A stretch of 55,407 bases of DNA from Pseudomonas graminis (GTDB taxonomy: Bacteria > Pseudomonadota > Gammaproteobacteria > Pseudomonadales > Pseudomonadaceae): the NCBI RefSeq assembly GCF_002093745.1, contig NZ_MTSB01000024.1:1-55407 (forward strand), in the 5' to 3' direction. The first letter of the stretch is position 1; every line of letters starts with the position of its first letter. Below, one piece after another: positions 29,975 through 41,766 of the stretch. The notes under the pieces were generated by a model. That model saw only the letters and a program-made list of their open reading frames with translations. It made no database searches and had not been told where the DNA came from. The position numbers and the translations under genes are program-made.

Positions 29975-30709
29975 ATGCCGTCCATGACTCAACGACCCGA
30001 TCTCCCCATCTGCTGCCCTGAACTTGTCCAGCACTGGCCGCTGCCGCACGCCGTGCCTGGGGCGGTGCTGGTCAGTGGGTATTTTGATCCGCTCAAGCTG
30101 GCCGAGGGCGACTTTCAGCGCTGCGCGGTAGGGACTCCGGCGAGCATTCAGCGCTCGGTTGCCAAGCGCCAGGCCGAGTTTCTCGCGGGCAGGCTCTGCG
30201 CACGGGAAGCCATGCGCCAGCTGGATGGTCGCCTGCACATCCCCACCCTCGGTGAAGACCGTGCGCCGGTCTGGCCCGGCGATGTCTGTGGTTCTATCAC
30301 CCACAGCACCGGTTGGGCCGCTGCCGTGGTTGCCCACTCGCGGCAGTGGCGTGGGTTGGGGCTGGACACGGAAAACCTGATGAGCCACGACCGTGCCTCG
30401 CGACTGGCCGGGGAAATCCTGACCGCTGCCGAGCTGGCCGACATGGCAGCAGGCCCGCAAGATCAAGTGGCGTTGCGCGTCACCCTGACTTTTTCGATCA
30501 AGGAAGCATTGTTCAAGGCGCTCTACCCCATCGTGCAAAAGCGCTTTTACTTTGAGGACGCGCAACTGCTGGAATGGTCCGCCGATGGCAGCGCTCGTCT
30601 GCGCTTGTTGATCGACCTGTCCAGCGAATGGCATGCGGGCAAGGAACTGGAAGGCCAGTTCAGCGTGACGGGCGATCACCTGTTGAGCCTGATCGCCGTC
30701 GAAAGCTGA
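29975..30709 (+). CDS. 4'-phosphopantetheinyl transferase (EntD/PcpS type)
   Basis: The 244-residue protein transfers the phosphopantetheine arm from CoA to carrier proteins of fatty acid, siderophore and toxin synthesis. Motifs are GRLCAREAM (about 72-80), GSITHS (106-111), the metal-binding Asp131 in GLGLDTEN, and FSIKEALFKAL with Lys176 and Glu177. Starts at 29975 and 29984 are both possible; neither has a good ribosome site, and repeats end only 28 bases upstream. It is convergent with fhuF with no gap, which links it to siderophore iron use. Confidence 0.88.
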   Translation: MPSMTQRPDLPICCPELVQHWPLPHAVPGAVLVSGYFDPLKLAEGDFQRCAVGTPASIQRSVAKRQAEFLAGRLCAREAMRQLDGRLHIPTLGEDRAPVWPGDVCGSITHSTGWAAAVVAHSRQWRGLGLDTENLMSHDRASRLAGEILTAAELADMAAGPQDQVALRVTLTFSIKEALFKALYPIVQKRFYFEDAQLLEWSADGSARLRLLIDLSSEWHAGKELEGQFSVTGDHLLSLIAVES

Positions 30710-31444
30710 TCAACCAGGCAGCGGGCAATGTTCGCAGCGTCCGACCCACTCGACCCGATGGCTCAGGCAGCACACACGCCGCTGCCGACGCGGTGGGGCG
30801 CCGTCCGGCTGCGGCACATAACACACCGCCTGGAACAACGGATTGCCCTGCCCGTCCGGCCTTTTTCTTTCGTTCAACAGCGCCAGCCCTGCCGCCAGGG
30901 ACACGTCGCTGCACGTGGCCAACTCGGCAAGACAGCCTTCCAGATAATCCCCGGCGCTGCTCCACAACACCGCGCCCGGCAGTCCGCCATAGGCACTCAA
31001 CGCCGCAATGAAAGGCTGCAGATGATCGTCAATAAAGCCGGCATACAGTTGAGACGTGGCGGCCGAAACCTCGCCTTGCCCCCTCAGCCTGACGCCGCCC
31101 GGCACCCCGCGCTCGTCCAGCGCCACACCCACCTGATCAAGCGACAGCGGCCAGTGCCGGCCATGCACCAGGCTGGCAACCAGCACTGGCGGAATCAGTT
31201 GCATGAAATAGAACTTGGCCCATTGCGAGACCAGCACCGGCAACTGGCTGGGCATCAATGCCGGCCCGTACACCCTCAGCAGCAGTTGATCGAGCCGCTC
31301 AGCCCGCAGCAGATCAGGCAACGCCACCACCGGGCGCGGATCATCTGACGCGAGCAGTGTGCGGCCAAAACGCGCAAGCGCCCCGCTGAACAGGGCCGAA
31401 CTCAACGCGGCACCTGCGTACGCGGCCAGGACAGGCTGAAACAC
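30710..31444 (-). CDS. Siderophore-iron reductase FhuF family protein
   Basis: The 244-residue protein has the C-terminal 2Fe-2S signature Cys225-Cys226-x10-Cys237-xx-Cys240 (CCLSHRVEWVGRCEHC). FhuF-like proteins reduce ferric siderophores inside the cell to release iron. A GTG start at 31444 overlaps the upstream kinase gene by 43 bases. A TTG at 31402, overlapping the kinase stop, is an alternative that would shorten the protein by 14 residues. Confidence 0.85.
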   Translation of the reverse strand: MFQPVLAAYAGAALSSALFSGALARFGRTLLASDDPRPVVALPDLLRAERLDQLLLRVYGPALMPSQLPVLVSQWAKFYFMQLIPPVLVASLVHGRHWPLSLDQVGVALDERGVPGGVRLRGQGEVSAATSQLYAGFIDDHLQPFIAALSAYGGLPGAVLWSSAGDYLEGCLAELATCSDVSLAAGLALLNERKRPDGQGNPLFQAVCYVPQPDGAPPRRQRRVCCLSHRVEWVGRCEHCPLPG

Positions 31445-33012
31445 GCACCGCCCAGACTGACGCTGTTACCCACCAACGCACGGCCCTCGTGCCAGTTGAT
31501 GATCCGCCGCACAATCGACAGCCCCAGCCCATGCCCGCCCGACGCTCGGGTGCGGCTGTCATCAATGCGCATGAACGGCGTGAATATCTGCTCCCACGCC
31601 TCTTCAGGAACGCCGGGGCCGTCGTCCTCCACGTCAATGCGACACTGCTGCAAGCCCAGTCGATAGCTGATGCGCACTTCGTTCTCGGCATGGCGCATCG
31701 CATTGCTGACCAGGTTCTGCACCGCCCGATGCAGATAGCGCGGCTCGGCCTCGACCCAGGCCGGCTGGCCCTCTTCAGGCGTCAGGCAGTCGCCCCGTGT
31801 GACCCGCACATCAGCGCGCAATGGCGCCAGTTCGGCGATGACCTGATCGATCAGCGCTTCCAGATCAACCCGTTGAAAATTCAGGGTCGGCGCGCCTTGC
31901 TCCAGGCGCGCGTAGGTGAGCATTTCGTCCACCAGCTTGTCGAGGTCCTGAATATCGCTGTCCATGCCACGCATGTACTTGAGCCGCGCCTCTGGCGTGG
32001 TGGCATCGCTGACCATCTCCAGCCCGAAACGCAGACGCGCCACTGGCGTGCGCAGCTCATGAGACACCGCCCGCACCAGTTCGCGCTGGATCATCAGCGA
32101 GCGCTGCAGGTTCTCGGCCATGCTGTTGAACGCTGCCGCCACGCGCCCCACCGAATCGGAACCCTCGGTGGGCACACGGGTTTGCAGGCTGCCTTGCGCG
32201 ATCAGCGTGGCGGCGGCTTCCAGTTCCAGCACGCGACGCTCAAGACGCCGCACCAGCAGATACACCACAAGACCGATGAAACACAGCCCCAGCAAGGCGA
32301 TCAGCAGCAACCAGTGCAGCGGATAAGGATTCATCTGATACAGCGGGCCGATTTCCAGCACCCAGTTGGTGTCGACAATCCCGGCCAGCACGCGGATGGA
32401 ATCGCCACCCTTGCCCAGCGCCATCACCGTGTCGCCTTCATAAACGCGACGCCGCTGGTCATCGTCCAGGTCGGCCTGATCCAGCGCCAGCAGGTGCAGG
32501 TCGAAACCGAACCCCTTGTCGATGCGCAGGGCCTGCAGGCGTGCCGGTTGCTCATCGACCGGAAACCGCACCAGTTCGTCGATCAACAGGTAAATCGTCG
32601 CCCGCGCCAATTGCTCGGTGATCTGCTGCACTTCGCCGGTCAACAGCAGCGGCTCCTTGTCACTCAATTGACGGTAGACCTTGGCGGCGTGCGGGCCGAT
32701 CTGCTCGACCACCACTTGCCCACGGGCCAGCCGACCGCGCGCGCCGCTGTCCAGTTGCGCCTGCTCGATGCTTTGCAGGCTCAAGGGAATCCCCAGCAAA
32801 CGCTCCCAGACCGCCAGGGCGCGGCGGCGCTCGATGCCGTTGAGCGGAACCAGGTTGTCGGCCATTACGGTAAACGTGCCGTGGGCCAGACGCTCGCGGT
32901 ACTGCTCGCCGCGCGCCTGGTTGAGCACATGCAGGGCCAGTACGCCGAGCAGCGCGACCAGCACCAACACGCCGAGCATGCCGCCGTATATGCGCAGAAA
33001 GATCGAGTTCAT
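31402..33012 (-). CDS. RstB-like sensor histidine kinase
   Basis: The 536-residue kinase has TM1 about 8-30, a periplasmic domain of about 200 residues, TM2 about 232-254, HAMP, His318 in AVSHELRTPVARLRFG, the N box NLVSNAMRHAE and the G boxes DDGPGVP and GHGLGLSIV. The HELRTPVARLRFGLEM block is typical of RstB. The signal sensed is not evident. It starts four bases after the regulator gene ends, so the two are an operon. The order rstA-rstB next to nrdA is shared with other pseudomonads, as I recall. Confidence 0.87.
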   Translation of the reverse strand: MNSIFLRIYGGMLGVLVLVALLGVLALHVLNQARGEQYRERLAHGTFTVMADNLVPLNGIERRRALAVWERLLGIPLSLQSIEQAQLDSGARGRLARGQVVVEQIGPHAAKVYRQLSDKEPLLLTGEVQQITEQLARATIYLLIDELVRFPVDEQPARLQALRIDKGFGFDLHLLALDQADLDDDQRRRVYEGDTVMALGKGGDSIRVLAGIVDTNWVLEIGPLYQMNPYPLHWLLLIALLGLCFIGLVVYLLVRRLERRVLELEAAATLIAQGSLQTRVPTEGSDSVGRVAAAFNSMAENLQRSLMIQRELVRAVSHELRTPVARLRFGLEMVSDATTPEARLKYMRGMDSDIQDLDKLVDEMLTYARLEQGAPTLNFQRVDLEALIDQVIAELAPLRADVRVTRGDCLTPEEGQPAWVEAEPRYLHRAVQNLVSNAMRHAENEVRISYRLGLQQCRIDVEDDGPGVPEEAWEQIFTPFMRIDDSRTRASGGHGLGLSIVRRIINWHEGRALVGNSVSLGGACFSLSWPRTQVPR

Positions 33013-33016
33013 CAGG

Positions 33017-33754
33017 TCAGCCGCTGAACACGTGGCCGCTCATGTCCTGCGCCGCTTCAGGCACAAACAGATAGCCCTTGCTGCGCACGGTCTTGATCAG
33101 ACGCGGGTGAATGGGATCGTCGCCGATCTTCGGCCGGATACGTGAAATGCGCACGTCAATGGAGCGATCCTGCCCGTCGTAACCCACGCCGCGCAGTGCG
33201 GTGAAGATTTCTTCGCGGGACAATGTACGACCGGCGTTGGCCACCAACAGCCACAGCAGATCGAACTCGGCGCCGGTCAGCTCGATGCTCTGTTCGCGCA
33301 GCCAGGCCTCACGCAGCGCGTTGTCCACCACCAGCGGCCCGAACACCAGACGGCGCAGCTCGGCAGCGGGCACTTGCGGCGCTTCGCTGCGGCGCAGTAA
33401 GGCGTTGATGCGCGCCAGCAGCACACGGGGGTGGACCGGTTTGCAGACGAAATCATCGGCGCCGGTGTCCAGCCCCTGAATCTGATCGGTGTCGTCGGTG
33501 CGGGCGGTGAGCATCAGGATCGGCCCGTCGTATCGGTCGCGCACGGTGCGGCAGATGCTGAAGCCGTCTTCACCGGGCAGCATCAGGTCGAGGATCACCA
33601 GGTCAGGCTGTTCATCGATGATCCGCGCCGCCGCCAGCGCGCCATTGCCTTCTATGGCCACGCTCAGGCCGTGGTTCTGCAGGTAATCGCTGGTCAGTTC
33701 GGCCAGTCGCTGGTCATCTTCGACAATAAGCACGTGCGAGGTGTGTGGCTGCAA
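33017..33754 (-). CDS. RstA-like response regulator (OmpR/PhoB type)
   Basis: The 245-residue regulator has a receiver domain with phospho-Asp56 in LVILDLMLPGEDG and Lys in CKPVHPRVLLARI, and a winged-helix domain ending VRSKGYLFVPEA. A TTG at 33754 is chosen as start because AAAGGAG lies eight bases upstream and MQPHTSHVLIVEDD gives a normal receiver N-terminus. The only in-frame ATG or GTG starts lie far upstream and would add an unlikely extension of about 39 residues. Use of TTG may lower its translation. Confidence 0.85.
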   Translation of the reverse strand: MQPHTSHVLIVEDDQRLAELTSDYLQNHGLSVAIEGNGALAAARIIDEQPDLVILDLMLPGEDGFSICRTVRDRYDGPILMLTARTDDTDQIQGLDTGADDFVCKPVHPRVLLARINALLRRSEAPQVPAAELRRLVFGPLVVDNALREAWLREQSIELTGAEFDLLWLLVANAGRTLSREEIFTALRGVGYDGQDRSIDVRISRIRPKIGDDPIHPRLIKTVRSKGYLFVPEAAQDMSGHVFSG

Positions 33755-34051
33755 AAGAAACTCCTTTGTTGTTTTTGAAACCCACGGCTGCGGCGCCTGA
33801 TAAAGCAGGGCTGCGACGTCAGGTCGCAGCCTGTTCGCCACCGAGTGTAGCAAGTGGCAGCGGGACCACACCGCTTAGCACATGACATGCCAGATGGCCC
33901 TTTTCATGCGTTTTTTTGTGATAGGGTTCGCGCCCTCAAAAATCTGCAACGCGTCGCCAGTGCCGACAAAAAACGGTGACAAACGGTCACGATCCAGTAG
34001 TTATGCGGCCTACACGCATGGTGTGCGATTCATACACAAACTACACACACT

Positions 34052-34060
34052 TTATCCACA
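34052..34060. promoter_or_regulatory. DnaA box upstream of nrdA
   Basis: TTATCCACA is a perfect match to the DnaA box consensus. In E. coli nrdAB transcription is set by DnaA, so a role in coupling nucleotide supply to replication is plausible. It lies just upstream of a candidate promoter. A single nine-base match alone is modest evidence. Confidence 0.6.
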
Positions 34061-34069
34061 GGCCGTGCG

Positions 34070-34099
34070 TTGCAATTCATGTCCAAAACGCATTATCTT
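34070..34099 (+). promoter_or_regulatory. Candidate sigma-70 promoter for nrdA
   Basis: TTGCAA and TATCTT are separated by 18 bases, each matching four of six consensus positions. A start near 34106 would give a leader of about 370 bases. It is weak on its own; position between the DnaA box and the palindrome adds some weight. Confidence 0.35.
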
Positions 34100-34119
34100 G
34101 TAGCCCGACGACGAGGGAC

Positions 34120-34135
34120 ACCCTACATGTAGGGT
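34120..34135. promoter_or_regulatory. 16-base perfect palindrome, candidate NrdR-type operator
   Basis: ACCCTACATGTAGGGT is a perfect dyad of the length of an NrdR box and with a CTACATGTAG core. It lies just downstream of the candidate nrdA promoter. A second box at the usual spacing of about one box and linker is not convincing, so the assignment is tentative. Confidence 0.5.
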
Positions 34136-34302
34136 TTTCATTCAGAAACCCAGCACAACTCAATCGACAAGTTCAAGCACTTTTCTTGCGTTTGCGGGGT
34201 TGAAATTGAGGCCGTTTTCAGTAACCAGAACGCGTGCGCTCGTACCAGAGCCACGCCGTACACGGTTTGCAACATCGAACACGCATTCTTCAACAGAATT
34301 TC

Positions 34303-34331
34303 AAAGGATCGGGCTTGGCCCGGTCCTTTTT
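34303..34331 (+). terminator. Terminator-like hairpin in the nrdA leader
   Basis: A 12-base-pair stem AAAGGATCGGGC/GCCCGGTCCTTT with a TTG loop and one T-G pair runs into a T tract. It lies about 140 bases before nrdA. It would end a transcript from upstream, either as an attenuator in the nrdA leader or as the terminator of a separate small RNA. From 33755 to 34473 no protein gene is evident. Confidence 0.8.
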
Positions 34332-34473
34332 GGCTTCAAAACCTGGAAGCGGTGACAGATTCCGCTTCCGCCTTCGTTTTGGAGCCTTTGGGTCGCCCTT
34401 TTGCGACTGGCTGCTCGAAACGAAACGGTGGGCAGCAATGCCCGAACAAACTTAAAGGAACGTGGAGTCACAC

Positions 34474-37386
<2,913 letters not shown>

Positions 37387-37421
37387 GGCAAACCCACCTC
37401 GCCCCACAGGAAAAACACAAC

Positions 37422-37668
37422 CCTGTGGGAGCGAGAGGCCAACAAGCCTGACGCTGTACCTGTAGGAGCGGACTTGTCCGCAAAGAGGCCAACAAGCCGA
37501 ATGCTGACTTGTAGACTCCTGTAGGAGCGGACTTGTCCGCGAAGAGGCCAACAAGCCGAATGCTGACTTGTAGACTCCTGTAGGAGCGGACTTGTCCGCG
37601 AAGAGGCCAACAAGCCGAATGCTGACTTGTAGACTCCTGTAGGAGCGGACTTGTCCGCGAAGAGGTCG
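37422..37668. repeat. 59-base tandem repeat array between nrdA and nrdB
   Basis: Four copies start at 37461, 37520, 37579 and 37638 with TGTAGGAGCGGACTTGTCCG. The inner copies are almost identical, and a diverged partial copy precedes them at 37422. Each contains the hairpin GCGGACTTGTCCGC, the usual Pseudomonas REP type. Spurious proteins on the minus strand come from this array. The rest of 37387-37828 shows only the nrdB ribosome site. Confidence 0.92.
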
Positions 37669-37828
37669 GCAAGGACACACATGCCCTTGCCACCCTCCTC
37701 TTCACCCAAAGGCCTCAAAAGCTAAAAATTCATGTTCCTTGCGCGCAACACCTTAAAAGCAAGCAACACCCCCTCTAGATCCAACAGGTCAGTCCACCCG
37801 ACTGACCCTCAAGCAGGAGCAGTACACC

Positions 37829-39076
37829 ATGCTGAGCTGGGACGAATTCGATAAAGAAGACGGCGAAGTAGTCGCCAAAGCGACCAACGCCGGTCACGCC
37901 AACGAAGCCAACATGGACCGCCTCGACAGCGCCGGTGGCCTCGCAGCCCAGGAAGCCCGCGCCGTCACCGCCGCCGACTCCGCTGCCCTGATCCGCGCCA
38001 AGAAAGCGCTGGACGCACTGGACGTCGCTGAAGGCCTGGCCGAACTCGAAGGCGCCAGCGCCCGCGTCGCCGTTGACGAAAAGATGATGATCAACTGCCG
38101 CGCCGACCTCAACCAGCTCGTACCTTTCAAGTACGACTGGGCCTGGCAGAAATACCTGGACGGTTGCGCAAACCACTGGATGCCGCAAGAAGTCAACATG
38201 ACCGCCGACATCGCCCTCTGGAAAAACCCGGAAGGCCTGACCGACGACGAACGCCGCATCGTCATGCGCAACCTGGGCTTCTTCTCCACCGCCGACTCGC
38301 TGGTTGCCAACAACCTCGTACTGGCCGTGTACCGCCTGATCACCAACCCGGAGTGCCGCCAGTACATCCTGCGCCAGGCCTTCGAAGAAGCGATCCACAC
38401 CCACGCCTACCAGTACTGCATCGAATCGCTGGCCATGGATGAAGGCGAGATCTTCAACATGTACCACGAGATCCCGTCGGTCGCCAAAAAAGCAGCCTGG
38501 GGCCTGAAGTACACCCGTTCGATCTCCGATCCGAAGTTCGAAACCGGCACCGTCGACACCGACAAAGAACTGCTGCGCAACCTGATCGCCTACTACTGCG
38601 TACTGGAGGGCATCTTCTTCTATTGCGGCTTCACCCAGATCCTCTCCATGGGCCGCCGCAACAAGATGACCGGCGTCGCCGAGCAGTTCCAGTACATCCT
38701 GCGCGACGAGTCCATGCACTTGAACTTCGGCATCGACGTGATCAACCAGATCAAAATCGAAAACCCACACCTGTGGGATGCCGAAATGAAAGAAGAAGCC
38801 ACGCAGATGATCCTGCAAGGCACCCAGCTCGAAATCGAATACGCCCGCGACACCATGCCCCGCGGCGTACTCGGCATGAACGCAGCGATGATGGAGGATT
38901 ACCTGAAATTCATCGCTAACCGCCGCCTGAGCCAGATTGGCTTGAAGGAAGAGTATCCAGGGACTACTAATCCGTTCCCTTGGATGAGCGAGATCATGGA
39001 CTTGAAGAAAGAGAAGAACTTCTTTGAGACGCGGGTTATTGAGTATCAGACGGGTGGGGCTTTGAGCTGGGATTGA
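37829..39076 (+). CDS. nrdB: Class Ia ribonucleotide reductase, radical subunit
   Basis: The 415-residue diiron protein generates the tyrosyl radical for NrdA. Metal ligands are recognisable in [15 protein letters not shown] and [11 protein letters not shown], with a further Glu in [11 protein letters not shown]. The last residues (TGGALSWD) form the tail that docks in NrdA. The N-terminal about 75 residues are an extension rich in Ala, typical of Pseudomonas NrdB. AGGAG lies nine bases before the ATG. A terminator follows. Confidence 0.97.
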   Translation: MLSWDEFDKEDGEVVAKATNAGHANEANMDRLDSAGGLAAQEARAVTAADSAALIRAKKALDALDVAEGLAELEGASARVAVDEKMMINCRADLNQLVPFKYDWAWQKYLDGCANHWMPQEVNMTADIALWKNPEGLTDDERRIVMRNLGFFSTADSLVANNLVLAVYRLITNPECRQYILRQAFEEAIHTHAYQYCIESLAMDEGEIFNMYHEIPSVAKKAAWGLKYTRSISDPKFETGTVDTDKELLRNLIAYYCVLEGIFFYCGFTQILSMGRRNKMTGVAEQFQYILRDESMHLNFGIDVINQIKIENPHLWDAEMKEEATQMILQGTQLEIEYARDTMPRGVLGMNAAMMEDYLKFIANRRLSQIGLKEEYPGTTNPFPWMSEIMDLKKEKNFFETRVIEYQTGGALSWD

Positions 39077-39219
39077 TGGTCTCGCCCCCATTTGTCACGA
39101 AGGTCTGACACAATGTCACGATAACTTGACTCATGAGGCGTTTCCCTCCCTGCTTTTCAGCAAGAATCGGACGAATCTCAATTTCTCCGAATCTCCGCAA
39201 CGAATAAGCGTATGAAATA

Positions 39220-39258
39220 AAAAAGCCACCTGAGCCGCAAGGACCAAGGTGGCTTTTT
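39220..39258 (+). terminator. Intrinsic terminator of nrdB
   Basis: The stem AAAAAGCCACCT/AGGTGGCTTTTT with a 15-base loop and a T run lies about 145 bases after nrdB. It marks the end of the core segment; more AT-rich DNA follows. Confidence 0.85.
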
Positions 39259-40500
39259 CGTATAAAGCTTCGGACGTTTTTTGCTGAACAGAGCGCGGAG
39301 CCAACAGCCAACTTGCGCTCTATGCGCTTTCCCCCAAATGGAAAGATAAAGCCATGATGTTGACCGAAGCGATAGGCCGCACACAGTAGAAGCGAGAAAT
39401 TTATCGCACTCCGAATTAATCAATACCGCCCGCCTCCGCCTTAATCGAGGTTTCACGAGTTGTTTGTCTCACCCCCCATAAAAATGTTATCACTCTTGCA
39501 GGCAAGGTCGCCCCCTGCCACAAAAGCGTGCCTAGAGTGGATGCCACTGAAACTTGCTTCCAGGTGCACACTAAGCAGCAAGGGGTCCCAAGCCAACCTT
39601 AGGCGAAACATTGCTGGCGACTCCGCGATCACCTCCAAATATTCTGGATTGCTGTTCATGCGACGAACAAATACGGATTCTGCGAATTCTCATATCAATC
39701 CCATCGCACGTTAATCGGGCCAAGCTCTGGCGCACTGCGCACTCGTAAAGCCCGAGGTACGCTTCGATGACAACAGGTGCCGAACGTTATGATCTACCAG
39801 AGGTTCATGGCAGCTATTATGAGGATCATGCCCATGGGAAAAGGATAGGACAAAGCCATCTTAGGCCGCAGAAGACATACCAAGCACGCAGTACTTTTTC
39901 CGTTCCAGCGCAATGCACTGTGAGGGGCACGAACATAGTGACCTTACTCTACCCCCATCGAGTGCGACGCATTTAGTCGTGCTCAAGAGTTCTACTAACG
40001 CACTGTAAAATAAAGGTTTCAATTCAAAAAACGTTATAGCAGAAACCCTTAATTTTTTTCAAAATTCAGCTTTGACTTTAACTAACGAACGTGGTTAGAT
40101 TGGATCCAGAAGCCCTCATTCAGATAACACCTGTTCAAAGATCGAGTTGATGGCTGCAATAATTTTGACGCTCAAAAAAGTCAAAAATTTGCCACCGAGT
40201 TAGCTGGAGGGCGATGAGCGACGAATCAATGATTTTTAACCAACCCCTATAAAAAATTAGTATCTACGGCGTGGTCATTTCATCGCTATGACATGTAAGC
40301 CTAACTGAAATTTCGACTAATCGCTTTTAAGCGCAAAAAACAATACTCAGCAAGTTCGTGCAACGCCTTCGCCATACGGCTTTGGCTAGATGTCCTGATG
40401 CTATACGAAACCAGAATAGGCATGCCTGTAAAGCTGACTCACGTTAGTAATAGGCGAGACCTATACGTCTTAAAAATGGCTCTTTCTGACGAGGCTTGAT
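39259..40500. other. Gene-poor, AT-rich stretch before the CBASS genes
   Basis: No convincing gene was found in these 1.2 kb. Overlapping open frames of 60-85 codons occur on both strands near 39,450-39,715 and 39,767-39,976 but have no recognisable family or clear ribosome sites. TTGACT-N17-TTAGAT at 40072-40100 may be a promoter for the CBASS genes, although it lies 400 bases upstream and its -10 is weak. The base composition and lack of genes suggest the left part of a horizontally acquired island. Confidence 0.5.
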
Positions 40501-41766
40501 ATGACTATTCAAGATGAACAAACCAGACGTTTCAGCTGGGAGCACCTGCTGCTCCGTGCCGCTCGCGACATTTCACTGACAAAAAGCCAGTACGAAACTA
40601 TCGATGGTAGGTACAACCAGCTGGAAAAAATTCTTTCGGCATCAGCCGATCCATTGCTTGCTGGGGCCCATATTTTCCCACAAGGCTCGATGCGTCTGAA
40701 AACAACTATCAACCCTGTTGATGATGCGCCTGAAGATCTCGGTACCATTGATGCCGACGCAATTGTCTGGCTACCCAATGCGGGTGGCGCAGAGGCTACC
40801 GCCGTTTTGAATGCAATTGAAAAGCGCTTTAGCGAGGGCACTCGAGTCACAGCGAAAATTGTCCCGCTCCGCCGTGGCATTCGTATCGTATACGCTGACG
40901 AGAATCCAGGCTTTCACATTGACGTGACTCCGGCGCGCGCGATAAATGGAAATCGTGAAACCAAGGGTGAAGGCAAGCTGGAGGTGCCCGACCGGGAAAT
41001 GGGTTGGAAGCCCAGCAGCCCCATTCCATACGCCAACTGGCTTAATGACGCATCTGACAAACATATTGTGCTCAAATCGTTAGCAGGGTTTGAAGCGTTT
41101 ACGATGGACAGTCGCGACTTGGTCGTAGGTTCGGCAACCCAAGATCCACTTCCAACCTACCAAGATTACGACGACAACGACCCATTGCGTGCGACGATAA
41201 AGCTGCTGAAACGGCACCGAGACGAGTGGGCGATTGAAACAAGAAATGAAAGCCACCGCCCGATCTCAGCAGTAATTACCACGCTCGCGACACATGCCTA
41301 CTTACAGGTGGTGCAAGAATCTCATTTCTTGCCGCTCCGTCCACTGGACGCGATTATCAAGATTGTGGAAAAAATGCCGAGCTTCGTTTCACAGGCGTTC
41401 GGACAGTATCAGGTCTTGAACCCCCAAGATTCAGGTGAGAATTTCGCTGAAAAGTGGAATCGGCCAAAAGATGGTGCGGAGTACCGTCAAGCGTTTTATA
41501 ACTGGCACGCAAGCGCGACAGTTTCGATGATGCTGGGGTTGAAAACCCATGAATCTGAAGAAGCTTTCGCTCGGGCAATGAATTCAAGCTTTGGTATCGG
41601 AAAGAAACTGATCAACGAAGCCAATCGTGAGATTCCAAAGAATTGGACCCTACCCGGGCGCAAGGAAGGCACCACGCACAACTCGGTTACTCTGGCCGCT
41701 CTAACTGGCATTACAGCCAGTAGTAAACCTCAAGCGAGTGTGAAGCCCGTTGAACGCCTTGGTTGA
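40501..41766 (+). CDS. CBASS CD-NTase cyclase (Cap1/CdnX type)
   Basis: The 421-residue protein is a cGAS/DncV-like nucleotidyltransferase. The NTase core shows Gly62-Ser63 in QGSMRLKT, the metal-binding pair Asp84 and Asp86 in TIDADAIV, and a third acidic residue, Asp141, in GFHIDVTPA. Enzymes of this family make cyclic di- or trinucleotides upon phage infection and activate a dedicated effector. The clade and product cannot be told from sequence by eye. Its stop overlaps the Cap2 frame by 17 bases, so the genes form an operon. Confidence 0.9.
   Translation: MTIQDEQTRRFSWEHLLLRAARDISLTKSQYETIDGRYNQLEKILSASADPLLAGAHIFPQGSMRLKTTINPVDDAPEDLGTIDADAIVWLPNAGGAEATAVLNAIEKRFSEGTRVTAKIVPLRRGIRIVYADENPGFHIDVTPARAINGNRETKGEGKLEVPDREMGWKPSSPIPYANWLNDASDKHIVLKSLAGFEAFTMDSRDLVVGSATQDPLPTYQDYDDNDPLRATIKLLKRHRDEWAIETRNESHRPISAVITTLATHAYLQVVQESHFLPLRPLDAIIKIVEKMPSFVSQAFGQYQVLNPQDSGENFAEKWNRPKDGAEYRQAFYNWHASATVSMMLGLKTHESEEAFARAMNSSFGIGKKLINEANREIPKNWTLPGRKEGTTHNSVTLAALTGITASSKPQASVKPVERLG

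Noticed and set aside
37422..37668. CRISPR array
   Set aside because: The 59-base units are contiguous with no unique spacers and no cas genes nearby.
39453..39714. Overlapping open frames on both strands (68 and 84 codons)
   Set aside because: No family, no clear ribosome site, and mutually exclusive; reported only as an unassigned stretch.
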